Shown piece by piece: positions 45,647 through 55,200 of a stretch of 64,000 bases of DNA. The position numbers and the translations under genes were made by a program. The notes beneath the pieces are model-generated. The model saw only the letters and a program-made list of their open reading frames with translations, did not search any database and had not been told where the DNA came from. Origin of the DNA: Mesorhizobium sp. NFR06 (GTDB taxonomy: Bacteria > Pseudomonadota > Alphaproteobacteria > Rhizobiales > Rhizobiaceae); assembly GCF_900115245.1 (NCBI RefSeq), contig NZ_FOVT01000001.1, forward strand, positions 682,001 through 746,000. The letters are read 5' to 3'. Position 1 is the stretch's first letter, and each line of letters begins with the position of its first letter.

Positions 45647-46084
45647 ATGCGTCTTCAGCACATCCTGATCCCCGCGGCGCTATGCTCCCTGGTTGCCGCT
45701 TCCGCCTATTCGGAGGAGACCGACCGCTACCGGCTGGAGAAGTCGGCCAATGGCTATGTCCGCATGGACACCCGGACCGGCGCCATGTCGGTATGCGAGG
45801 AGCGCTCCGGCCAGCTGGTCTGTAAGATGGCGACCGACGAGCGTGCCGCCTACCAGGACGAGATCGACCGGCTGCAAAATTCGGTAAAGGCGCTCGACGA
45901 GCGTGTCACCAAGCTCGAGAACTCGCCTTCCGCCCGGCTCGAATCCAACCTGCCGAGCGAAGAGGATTTCAACAGGGCGCTTGGCTACATGGAGCGCTTC
46001 TTCCGGACCTTCAAGGACATCGTCAAGGACATGGACAAGGAAGACGGCGACGGCGGCACCAAGCTGAACCAGCAGAAGACCTGA
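45647..46084 (+). CDS. Exported coiled-coil protein of unknown function
   Basis: Protein of 145 residues. Signal peptide RLQHILIPAALCSLVAASAYS is followed by a domain with YRLEKSANGYVRMDTRTGAM and a Cys pair (VCEERSGQLVC), then a coiled coil (EIDRLQNSVKALDERVTKLE) and an acidic tail ending KDMDKEDGDG. GGAGG 5 bases before ATG 45647 sets the start. Such proteins are common and unnamed in rhizobia; periplasmic location is likely. Confidence 0.78.
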   Translation: MRLQHILIPAALCSLVAASAYSEETDRYRLEKSANGYVRMDTRTGAMSVCEERSGQLVCKMATDERAAYQDEIDRLQNSVKALDERVTKLENSPSARLESNLPSEEDFNRALGYMERFFRTFKDIVKDMDKEDGDGGTKLNQQKT

Positions 46085-46219
46085 GTGTCGGGGCGACCGA
46101 GCCACCCTGGGGAAAACCCCGCGCGCGGCCTTTGCCGCTTGAAAACGCGGCGCGCCGCCGCATAATCATTCTGGTCCCCGCAAGAAGCAGATAATCATGA
46201 TGGGATCGGGGAGGGATAT

Positions 46220-46879
46220 TTGGCGTCGGGCCACACTTTCGTCATCGCCGATGACCATCCGCTTTTTCGCGGCGCCTTGAAGGAGGCGTTGGCCGGGATC
46301 GGCGACGTTGCTGCCATCCACGAAGCCGGCGATTTCGAAAGCGCCAAGGCGCTGGTCCTTGCCAACGAGGACGTCGACATGGTGTTGCTCGACCTGTCGA
46401 TGCCGGGCGCCAGCGGCCTCTCCGGGCTGATCTCGCTGCGCGGCATCGATCCGGCGGTGCCGCTGGTGGTGGTGTCGGCGCATGACGATCCCGTCACCAT
46501 CCGCCGCGCCCTCGACCTCGGCGCTTCCGGCTTCATTTCCAAATCGGCCAGCATGGAGGAGATACGCGGCGCCGTGCGGGCGGTGCTTGCCGGCGATATC
46601 GCCGCGCCTTCCGGCATCGAACTCGGCGTCGAACGCGACCCGGAGATCTCCGACTTGATCAAGCGCCTGCAGGCGCTGACGCCGCAGCAGACGCGGGTGC
46701 TCGGCATGCTGGCCGAAGGCCTGCTCAACAAGCAGATCGCCTACGAGCTTGGCGTCTCCGAGGCGACCATCAAGGCGCATGTCTCGGCCATCCTGCAGAA
46801 GCTCGGCGTCGACAGCCGCACCCAGGCGGTCATCCAGCTCTCGAAGATCGGCGGTGACCCGCTGCAACCGGTAGGTTGA
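46220..46879 (+). CDS. NarL/FixJ-type response regulator
   Basis: Response regulator of 219 residues. Receiver acidic pocket in FVIADDHPLFRGALK, phospho-accepting Asp in MVLLDLSMPGASGL, VVVSAHDD and FISKSASMEEI with the conserved Lys; LuxR-type HTH at the C-terminus (LTPQQTRVLGMLAEGLLNKQ and VSEATIKAHVSAILQKLGV). The start is TTG 46220 with GGGGAGGG upstream. In related genomes regulators of this type pair with NahK-like hybrid kinases; the kinase at 52241-55735 is a candidate partner, about 6 kb away. Confidence 0.9.
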   Translation: MASGHTFVIADDHPLFRGALKEALAGIGDVAAIHEAGDFESAKALVLANEDVDMVLLDLSMPGASGLSGLISLRGIDPAVPLVVVSAHDDPVTIRRALDLGASGFISKSASMEEIRGAVRAVLAGDIAAPSGIELGVERDPEISDLIKRLQALTPQQTRVLGMLAEGLLNKQIAYELGVSEATIKAHVSAILQKLGVDSRTQAVIQLSKIGGDPLQPVG

Positions 46880-46889
46880 TCGGTTCGCC

Positions 46890-48401
46890 TCAATCGGAGC
46901 ACTGGACCGCTGCCTGCCGCACCGGCCGTGCCCCGAAGACCGCAAAGCCGATGGCCGCCATGATCCAGACGCCGATGCCGCCATAAAGCATCACCCAGCC
47001 GAAGCCGTTTGCCAGCGCGTCATGCGCGACCTTGTCCGGCAGCCCCGGCACCGGATTGCCGGCCGCGATCGCTTCGGCGAACCGATAGAGCTTTGCGCCG
47101 TCGAGATCGGGCAGCGCGGCCCTCAGATGCGAGAGCACGCCGCTCGCCAGGATGAAACCCATTGCGGCGATGTTCACGGCAAGCGAGATCATGCGTGCGC
47201 TCATGTCGATGCCGGACGCCATGCCGGCGCGATCCCGCGAAACCGAGCCTGTCGTCGTGTTGGTCACCGGCGTGTTGGTGATGCCAAGGCCGGCGCCGGC
47301 GACCAGACAACCCGGCAGCATGGTCAGCCAACCGGCGTGGGCCGCAGCGCTGCCCCACTTCATCAGCATGAAGCCGACGCCGATGGTCGCAAGCCCCGTC
47401 GGGACGATGAGGCCCGGCCGGTAGCGCAGCGAAAGCCGCTCGGCCAAGGGCGGCATGACCAGCGTCGGCAGCGTGTAGGCAAGCAAGGCCAGGCCGGTGG
47501 AGAAGCTGTCCAGACCAAGCCCGGCATGAAACCAGATCGGCAGATAGATCATGAACGGCCAATAGCTGAGGTTCATCGCCGCCGAGCCGACGATGGCCCC
47601 TGAAAACGGCCGGATGCGGAACACCGAAAAGTCGAACATCGGCCGCTTGCTGACCCTTTCGGCAACGAGGAACGCAACGAAGCTCGCGACCGACAGGCCA
47701 AGGATCGCCAGGGCGGCCGGGCTGGCGAAGCCAAGCTCCGGTCCCTGGGTGATGTAGAAGGCGAGGCAGAAGACGGCAGGCGACAAGGTCAGGATGCCGG
47801 TCAGGTCCAACCTGCCCGCCTGCGGGTCCTTCGATTCATGGACGCCGGCGAGCGCAAGCGCGAAGGCGACGATCGCGACCGCCACATGGATGAGGAACAC
47901 CCACTGCCAGCTCGACATGGCGACGATGCCGCCGCCGACGATCGGGCCGAAGCCAAGGCCGATGCCGAAGACCACGCCCCACCAGCCCCAGGCCACGGCG
48001 CGCTCTCGGCCTTCCTGGAACTCATGCGACAGCACGGCGAGCTGGCAGATCAGCATCGCGCCGCCGCTCAACCCTTGCAGAAACCGTGCCACGATCAGCG
48101 TCGAGACGTTGCCCGCCAGGCCGCAGATCAGCGAGGTGAGCCCGAAGGCGGCGATCGAAACCAGGAAGACGCGCTTGCGCCCATAACGATCGGCGATGGT
48201 GCCGACCGCCATCAGCACCGTGGTGACGGCGATCGTGTAAGCGTTCATCACCCATTGCAACTGCCTGAAATCGGCATCGAGCACCTGCTCCAGCGTCGGC
48301 AGGATGGTGGGGACGCTGGAGATCTCCAGCCCGAACATCAGGCAGGCAAGACATGCGGCGAACAGAACGACGATGCCTCGGCGGGTGAGGACAGTTGTCA
48401 T
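46890..48401 (-). CDS. MFS exporter, DHA2 (EmrB-like) family
   Basis: Drug:proton antiporter of 503 residues with about fourteen membrane segments. Motif A appears as GTIADRYGRKRVFLV and LEISSVPTILPTLEQVLD begins the first loop, as in EmrB/QacA proteins. TNTPVTNTTTGSVSRDRAG is a later family loop. Substrate unknown. It is divergent from a LysR gene with 141 bases between, which probably regulates it. ATG 48401 follows AGAGG; a TTG two codons earlier is the alternative. Confidence 0.88.
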   Translation of the reverse strand: MTTVLTRRGIVVLFAACLACLMFGLEISSVPTILPTLEQVLDADFRQLQWVMNAYTIAVTTVLMAVGTIADRYGRKRVFLVSIAAFGLTSLICGLAGNVSTLIVARFLQGLSGGAMLICQLAVLSHEFQEGRERAVAWGWWGVVFGIGLGFGPIVGGGIVAMSSWQWVFLIHVAVAIVAFALALAGVHESKDPQAGRLDLTGILTLSPAVFCLAFYITQGPELGFASPAALAILGLSVASFVAFLVAERVSKRPMFDFSVFRIRPFSGAIVGSAAMNLSYWPFMIYLPIWFHAGLGLDSFSTGLALLAYTLPTLVMPPLAERLSLRYRPGLIVPTGLATIGVGFMLMKWGSAAAHAGWLTMLPGCLVAGAGLGITNTPVTNTTTGSVSRDRAGMASGIDMSARMISLAVNIAAMGFILASGVLSHLRAALPDLDGAKLYRFAEAIAAGNPVPGLPDKVAHDALANGFGWVMLYGGIGVWIMAAIGFAVFGARPVRQAAVQCSD

Positions 48402-48542
48402 GATCAAGCCTCTCGAAATCTCTCGGGCGGGACTAATCCGATGGCGGTCGCCGCCGCCCTCTCAACTCAAGTTAGAGGAGGCTTGATCATTTTAGAATTG
48501 CATGGTTGGCTATTTCAGTGACAACAAAACGAGATAGCTGAC

Positions 48543-49487
48543 ATGACGCTGGACGTAGATGCGGTGAAGGCCTTCATTGCCGTCGCTGACCTGCGCAGTT
48601 TCACGCGCGCCGCCGAGGCTCTCGGCAGCACGCAGGGTGCGATCAGCGTCAAGCTGAAGCGGCTGGAGGAGAGGATCGGCGAAAAACTAATCGAACGGAC
48701 GCCGCGGCTGGTGCGCCTCTCGGCCAGAGGCGCCGTGTTTCTGGAGCCAGCGCGCGAGCTGCTTGCCGCGCATGATCGCGCGGTTGCCAGCCTCAGCACT
48801 GTTCGCCGCCGCTTCAGGCTCGGCATCGCCACCCATGTCGGCGGCGCCGAAGTGCCGACCTTGCTGGCGCGGCTCGGTGCGCATGACCCGGCACTCACCA
48901 TCGAAATGCGCCTCGACGATTCGCGCGAACTGCTCAACGCCTTCGATCGCGGCGAGCTTGATGCCGCAATCATCCGCCGTGAGGACGACCGCCGCGACGG
49001 CGAGGTGCTGGCGCCGGACCATTATGGCTGGTATGCCGCGCCCGACTTCGTCTACCGCGCCGACGAACCGCTGCGGCTGGCCGCCTCCGCGCCGTCCTGC
49101 GGCATCCGCAACATTGCCACCGGCGCGCTCGATGCCGCCGGCATACCGTGGACGGAAGTCTTCCTCGGCTGCGGCTCATTTGCCGTTGCCGAGGCGGTTT
49201 CGGCCGGTCTTGCCGCGTCGGTCTTTTCCCGCCGGCTGGCGCCGCCCGGCACCATCGAGGTCAGCCGCAAGTTCGGCCTGCCGCCATTGCCGCCGTCGCA
49301 GATCGTGCTGCTTTCCACACTCTCCGATGCCCAATCGCGCGAGGCATTGCGCACGCTTGCCATGGCGTTTCGCGAGCACCGTCCAGCGGCATTGGCCAAC
49401 ACTGCACGGCCCCGGTTCCGCAACTCGCGGCTGGCTGCCGATCATGTCGGCCCTGGCCGTGATGCCGAAGGAGCATCTCAGCGATAG
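48543..49487 (+). CDS. LysR-family transcriptional regulator
   Basis: Regulator of 314 residues with an N-terminal winged HTH (VKAFIAVADLRSFTRAAEAL and STQGAISVKLKRLEERIGEK) and a binding-protein-like effector domain (RFRLGIATHVGGAEVPTLLA and the like). Divergent to the DHA2 exporter, so it most likely controls export in answer to a small molecule. Its stop overlaps the convergent MFS gene by 10 bases. Confidence 0.9.
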   Translation: MTLDVDAVKAFIAVADLRSFTRAAEALGSTQGAISVKLKRLEERIGEKLIERTPRLVRLSARGAVFLEPARELLAAHDRAVASLSTVRRRFRLGIATHVGGAEVPTLLARLGAHDPALTIEMRLDDSRELLNAFDRGELDAAIIRREDDRRDGEVLAPDHYGWYAAPDFVYRADEPLRLAASAPSCGIRNIATGALDAAGIPWTEVFLGCGSFAVAEAVSAGLAASVFSRRLAPPGTIEVSRKFGLPPLPPSQIVLLSTLSDAQSREALRTLAMAFREHRPAALANTARPRFRNSRLAADHVGPGRDAEGASQR

Positions 49488-50743
49488 TTTTCGACGGCCG
49501 CGCCTGCTTGCGGCATGGCTCCGCCCTCGGACGGACCCGCAGAGCTGCGCGCCTGTCCGATCGCCGCGCCAAGGCCGAGCGAGGCGATCGCCACCAGCGG
49601 AATGCCAGCGACCCAGGGCAGGCGCGGCGCCAGAGCGTAGAGCGCTGTGCCGATCGAAGGCCCGAGCGAGTCCTTGAGGTCGACCGCCACCGATGAGGCC
49701 GCCATGTAGGAGGCGCGTCGCGCCGACGGCGCCAGCGCATTGACCGCGGTCGGCACCAGCGGCCCGACCAGCATCTGCGCCACCGCGCACAGGCTGACGG
49801 CCGCGATCAGCGAGACCACCGCCGGCGAAGCCGCCAGCAGCGCAAAAGCGGCGATGGTCGAGATTCCGGCGCCAACCGTCAGCCAGAGCGCGGATCGGGT
49901 CTCGGCAAACCGGCTCACCAGCATCTGCAATCCGACCGTCAAGGCGGCCGCATAGGCAAACAGCGCGCCGACACCGGATGGGCTGAGCGTGCCGGCATCC
50001 TGCGCATAGAGCGGGATCACGGCTTCGATCCAGTTACCGGAGATTTCGAAGAGCACGACCCAGCCGAGCAGTTTTGCCAGGCGGCCGTCGCGGAAGGCCG
50101 GCAGCAGCGCCGACAGGCCTTCCTCTTCCTCCGTTTCGTCGGTACCGCCCGCGCCGTCCCCGTTGCCGGCTGTCTCGGCAAGTGCGACGAGCATGACGAT
50201 GCCGCCGAGCAGCAGCATACCGCCGCCGGCCAGGAACACGCTGCCGAGCGAAACCAGTGCCAGCAGCGCGCCGCAGGCCGGTCCGAGGATCTGCCCGGCG
50301 CTCGAACTTACCCGCGCCATGCCGAACCAGCGCGGATGCGCTGACGGCTCCGTCACATCGGCGATCGCGGTGAGGATGGTCGGATGGAGCACGGATTCGC
50401 ACATGCCGGTGAGAAGCAGCACGATCGCGGTGGCGGCGACGCCATGGACGAAGGACAGCGCGATGAAGCCGCAGCCGACGCCGAGCGAGGACAAGATCAG
50501 CACCGGCCGCCGGCCGATCCGGTCGGCGATGCCGCCGATCAGCGGCGCGGCGATCAATTCGCCGCCGGCATAGCAGGCAAACAGCAAGCCGATGGCGCCG
50601 GTCGGGATGTTCGCCTCGCTGCTCGCCCAGAGCGGAAAGAAGGGCACCAGCGCCCCATCGGCGAAACCGGCGCAGAAAAACAGGAACAGGCCAAGCAGGG
50701 TCGGGCGCGGCAGTCCGCGCCAAGACGTTGGGAGAATGGTCAT
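49478..50743 (-). CDS. MFS transporter
   Basis: Twelve-helix major facilitator of 421 residues. Motif A is GGIADRIGRRPVLIL in loop 2-3; the central loop is strongly acidic (GDGAGGTDETEEEEG). It may export drugs or import a metabolite; no close relative can be named from sequence. It starts at ATG 50743 and overlaps the end of the LysR gene. Confidence 0.85.
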   Translation of the reverse strand: MTILPTSWRGLPRPTLLGLFLFFCAGFADGALVPFFPLWASSEANIPTGAIGLLFACYAGGELIAAPLIGGIADRIGRRPVLILSSLGVGCGFIALSFVHGVAATAIVLLLTGMCESVLHPTILTAIADVTEPSAHPRWFGMARVSSSAGQILGPACGALLALVSLGSVFLAGGGMLLLGGIVMLVALAETAGNGDGAGGTDETEEEEGLSALLPAFRDGRLAKLLGWVVLFEISGNWIEAVIPLYAQDAGTLSPSGVGALFAYAAALTVGLQMLVSRFAETRSALWLTVGAGISTIAAFALLAASPAVVSLIAAVSLCAVAQMLVGPLVPTAVNALAPSARRASYMAASSVAVDLKDSLGPSIGTALYALAPRLPWVAGIPLVAIASLGLGAAIGQARSSAGPSEGGAMPQAGAAVENYR

Positions 50744-50847
50744 GATGTCACCTACGCGTCGAAGGCCCGAAGGCCGGGATTGCGCGTTGGTTGACGTAAA
50801 CGCCTACGGCCGCTCGACGAGCAGCATTGGTTGTTGTTGGACCGCGC

Positions 50848-51504
50848 TCAGTTGAGTCGCATCGAAAGCTCCACGTCGTCGCCGAACGGCATCGACATGT
50901 AACCGCCCGCCGGCGAGCGCACCCGCGCCAGATATTCGGGCGAGAAGTCGGCATTGTCGGCGATGACCAGCGCTCCGGGCCTGAGCCGGCTCTCGACCAG
51001 GCTCAATACCTCCGGATAGAGCGCCTTGGCGCCGTCGAGCAGCAGGAGGTCTATTCGCTCGGGCAGGTCGGCGCTTAGCGTTTCCAGCGCATCGCCCTCG
51101 CGGATCTCCACCAGGTCGATGAGGCCGCCTTCCGTTAGATTGGACTTGGCCCGCACCACCTTGGATGGTTCGAATTCCGTCGTGATCAGTCGGCCGCCGC
51201 CATTGTCGCGCAGCGCCGCGGCGAGATAGAGCGTCGAGATCCCGAACGAGGTGCCGAACTCGACGATGATGCGCGCGCCGGTGCTGCGCGCCAGCATGTA
51301 GAGCAGCGTGCCGGTCTCCAGCGAGACCGCAAGCCACAGGTCCTTCAGGCTGCCGTAGAACTGACGATATTCGGTTTTGCTGTTGACGAGGCGTGCCCGT
51401 TCCTCGCGCGAGTACCGGGCGATCGCCGGGCTGGTGGCAGCATTGGCTTCCTTGAACAGGCGGGCGAGCAGCGGGGCGAGCGGGGTTCCGGTCAGGGTGC
51501 TCAT
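50848..51504 (-). CDS. SAM-dependent O-methyltransferase (class I)
   Basis: Methyltransferase of 218 residues. The SAM-binding glycine-rich loop is VEFGTSFGISTLYLA, with TTEFEPSKV, EIREGDALETL and DLLLLDGAKALYPEVL as the later motifs; the fold is like that of catechol-type O-methyltransferases (family 3). Substrate unknown. Divergent from a TetR gene (85 bases apart), suggesting regulation by that repressor. ATG 51504 is chosen over the longer frame because the conserved part begins there. Confidence 0.87.
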   Translation of the reverse strand: MSTLTGTPLAPLLARLFKEANAATSPAIARYSREERARLVNSKTEYRQFYGSLKDLWLAVSLETGTLLYMLARSTGARIIVEFGTSFGISTLYLAAALRDNGGGRLITTEFEPSKVVRAKSNLTEGGLIDLVEIREGDALETLSADLPERIDLLLLDGAKALYPEVLSLVESRLRPGALVIADNADFSPEYLARVRSPAGGYMSMPFGDDVELSMRLN

Positions 51505-51540
51505 GGGGTGTCTCCGGGTGGGTTCTTGCGTTGCGTCAAG

Positions 51541-51577
51541 AAATACGAATAATCCTTCAGCTTTCCAATTCGCATTT
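51541..51577. promoter_or_regulatory. Candidate TetR operator
   Basis: AAATACGAAT (51541-51550) and ATTCGCATTT (51568-51577) match at 9 of 10 positions as inverted arms with a 17-base spacer, in the short divergent region between the methyltransferase and TetR genes. Spacing is wider than usual for one TetR dimer, so it could be two half sites. Confidence 0.4.
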
Positions 51578-51589
51578 CCGCGCGCGGCC

Positions 51590-52225
51590 ATGATGCAACG
51601 CCCAAGCCCTTCAATTTCCACCCGAAAACAGCCGAAGCAGGCGCGCGCCACCGAGCCCGTCGCGGCCATTCTGCAGGCAGCTGCTCAGGTTTTGGCAAGT
51701 GAAGGCGCCCAGCGTTTCACCACCACGCGCGTGGCGGAAAAGGCGGGCGTCAGCGTCGGCTCGCTCTACCAGTATTTCCCGAACAAGGCCGCGCTTCTGT
51801 TCCGCCTGCAAAGCGACGAATGGCGCCAGACGACCGAGCTCTTGTGCTGCATTCTCGAAAACGTCGAGCTATCGCCGCTCGATCGGATGAGGACGCTGGT
51901 CCATGCCTTCATCCACTCGGAGTGCGAGGAGGCGGCGGTGCGTGGCGCGCTCAACGACGCGGCGCCCCTCTATCGCGATGCGCCGGAGGCTGAAGCGACA
52001 AGGGCGATGGCTTACCGCTCCGTCGAAGCCTTCATGCGCGAGACCTTGCCTGATGCGCCCGACCCGGTCCGTACCCTGGCCGGCGAATTGATCATCAAGA
52101 CGCTGACCGCCGTCGGAGCCGATTTTTCGGAAAAGCAGCGAACGGCTGGCGAAATCGAAGCCTATTCCGAGGCGCTCGCCGACATGTTCTGCGCTTATCT
52201 GGGAAGTCTTGGACATCCAGGCTGA
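51590..52225 (+). CDS. TetR-family repressor
   Basis: Regulator of 211 residues. The HTH (ILQAAAQVLASEGAQRFTTT and RVAEKAGVSVGSLYQYFPNK) is typical, and the C-terminal helices form the ligand pocket. It is divergent from the O-methyltransferase, the likely target. ATG 51590 (or 51593) fits the short N-terminal arm; the longer frame overlaps the methyltransferase promoter. Confidence 0.88.
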   Translation: MMQRPSPSISTRKQPKQARATEPVAAILQAAAQVLASEGAQRFTTTRVAEKAGVSVGSLYQYFPNKAALLFRLQSDEWRQTTELLCCILENVELSPLDRMRTLVHAFIHSECEEAAVRGALNDAAPLYRDAPEAEATRAMAYRSVEAFMRETLPDAPDPVRTLAGELIIKTLTAVGADFSEKQRTAGEIEAYSEALADMFCAYLGSLGHPG

Positions 52226-52240
52226 GAGGTCCGCCAGAGG

Positions 52241-55200
52241 TTACTCCGCTGCCGGCGCCAGCGGCCTGACGCGCGCCATCATCGAGCGCAGCACCGCCGG
52301 CTTCAGTGGCTTGTTGATTACCGGGATGTCGAGCTTGCTCGCCGCGGCGCGCACCTCGCTGGAGCGGTCGGCGGTGACCAAAACGCAGGCCAGGTCCTGG
52401 CCGCAGGCGGCGCGCAGGGCGGCGATCGCATCGAGCCCGGTGCTGCCGTCGAGATGATAGTCGGCAAGCACGAGGTCCGGCTTTGGGGCGCCGGACTTCA
52501 GTAGATCGCTCGATCCTGAAGCCGTCTCCACACGACAGCCCCAGCCTTCAAGCAGCAGCCGCATGCCGTCGAGGATGCGCGCGTCATTGTCGATGCATAG
52601 CACGTTGAGCCCGGCAAGCGTCGAGGCGGAGCGGGCAGGCGCCTTGCTGCTCTCGCGCGGCGGCGCCGCGACCTCCGCAACAGGCAGGATGACGGAAAAG
52701 CGCGTGCCCTTCCCGGGGTTGGAGGAGATACGGATTTCGAGCCTCAGCACGCGGGCGATGCGGTCGACGATCGATAGCCCGAGGCCAAGGCCTTCGGCCT
52801 CGCGGGCGCCTTCGTCGAGGCGCGTGAACTCGTGGAAGACGGTGTTGAGCTTGTCGCCGGCAATGCCGATGCCGGTGTCGATCACCTGGATTTCGGCCAG
52901 CTCGCCGCGCCGCCGGACGCCAACCAGGATGCGCCCCTGGCGCGTATATTTGATGGCATTCGAGACCAGGTTCTGGATCAGCCGGCGCAACAGGTTGCGG
53001 TCGCTCATGACACCGAGCGAGGACGGCATGATCTTGAGATCGAGCTTCTTTTCGGCGGCCAGCGGGCGAAAATCATTGCCGATCTGACCGAGCAGCCCGC
53101 CGAGGTTGAAGGCGGCATTTTCTGGCTTCATCGCGCCGGCGTCGAGGCGCGAGATGTCGAGCACCGCGCCGAGGATGGTCTCGACCGATTCCAGCGAGGA
53201 TTCGATGTTGACCGCCGCCTTGCCGGCCGGTCCCTTGCCGGCCTTCTCGATCAGCGACGAGCAGTAGAGCCGGGCGGCGTTTAGCGGCTGCAGGATGTCG
53301 TGGCCGGCTGCGGCGAGGAAACGCGTCTTGCCCAGGTTCGCCTCCTCGGCCAGCATCTGCGCCTGCGCCAGCTCTTCGTTGACGCGGGTGAGCTCGATGG
53401 TCCGGGTCTTGACCCGCTGCTCCAGCGATTCATTGGCCCGCTTCAGCGCCAGGTCCTGTTCGACGCGGCCGGAAATGTCGGCATAGGTGGCGACGATGCC
53501 GCCGTCGGGCATGGGGTTGGAGCGCAGTTCCAGGATACGGCCGCTGGTCTTCAATTCCATTTGCCAAGGACCGGCGAAACTGGTCAGCCGGTTGAGCATG
53601 GTCACGCGCTGGTCGGCGGGAATATCGCCGCGTTCGGCGAGATGGCGCAGGATCCGGTCCAGCGAAACGCCGACCTGGCCCATCTCGTCCGGCAAGTCGA
53701 ACAGGAGCCGGTATTGCCGGTTCCAGCAAATCAAGCGGAAATCGCGGTCGAAGACCGTGATGCCTTGCTCCATCTGGTCGAGAGCGATCTGAAGCAAGTC
53801 GCGATTGTGCTGCAGCGCCTCGGTGGCGTCGTCGAGCAGCTTGAAGGCATCCTTGGAATCACGGTCGTTGCGGCGGAAGAGCAGCGACAGGATCAGCCGT
53901 GCCGAGGACGAGCCGACCGCGCTGGCCAGCAACTGCTCCGAGAAGCGGATGACATCCATGCTCGCCTGCTCCTTGCCGTGGAGCGATACGTTGGCGTTCT
54001 TCTCGAAGGACTGGAAAGAGCGCTCGGTGCGCTCGACGCCGAGATAGCGCGAGATCGTGTCCTTGAGGTCGTTGACGGTGACGGCGGTGCGGAAGCGTCG
54101 CAGGCTGGGCATCGGGCCGGCCTCGCGCGGCACGAAGATCGCCGCCTGGATGCGCTCCAGCGGCACCGACGCGCGGGACAGCGACCCCAGCACGAAGAAC
54201 AGCGTGTTGACGCAGAGGCTCCACAGCACGCCGTGATTCAGCGGCTCGCCGACAGTGCCGAACAGCGCCTGCGGCCTCAACGCCTCGAAGCCGAACAGGC
54301 CGTGCAGGAGGATGCCGGCGTTGGGGCCGACGAGCGAGGGCAGGAGCAGCGTGTAGCCCCAGACCGCGATGCCGGCGACCATGCCGAGCGCCGCGCCCCG
54401 GCCGTTGGCGCGGCGCCAGATCAGCCCGCCGATCAGCGCCGGCGCGAATTGCGCGATCGCCGCGAACGACATCAGGCCGATCGACGACAGCCGCGCGCTG
54501 TCGGTGCTCCCGCGATAGTAGAGGAAGGCGATGAACAGCATGATGAAGATTGAGGCGCGGCGCACATTGAGGATCAGCGTCGACCAGTCCTCGTTCTCCG
54601 AAGAACTGGTCTTGAGCACGCGGCGTACGAACAGCGGGATGACGAGATCGTTGGAGATCATGATCGACAGCGCCACGCTCTCGACGATCACCATGGCGGT
54701 CGCCGCCGACAGGCCGCCGATGAAGGCGGCCATGGCGAGCAGGTCATGTCCGCTGAGCAAGGGCAGCGACAGAACGTAGAGATCGCTGCTGGTTTTTGTC
54801 CCGACAAGCGACAGGCCGGCAAAGGCGATCGGCAGCACGAAGAGGTTGATCGCCACCAGGTAGAGCGGGAACACCCAGGTCGCGGTGCGCAGTTCCGCCT
54901 CGCTGCGGTTTTCGACGATGGTGACATAGAATTGGCGCGGCAGCATCAGTATGGCGAAGCCGCTCAGGCCGGTCAGCACCAGCCAGGTGGCCAGCGAGGT
55001 GTTGTAGCTCGTCGCTTGGCGCACCTGGGTGTTGGCGGCCAGCTTTGCGAACATGTCGCCAGGGCCGCCGAAGATCAGGAACATCACCATTAGGCCGATG
55101 GCGAGAAAGGCGGCGAGCTTGACCACGGTCTCGACCGCCACCGCCAGCACCAGCCCGTCCTGATGTTCCGTGGCGTCGGCATGGCGGGTGCCGAACAGCA

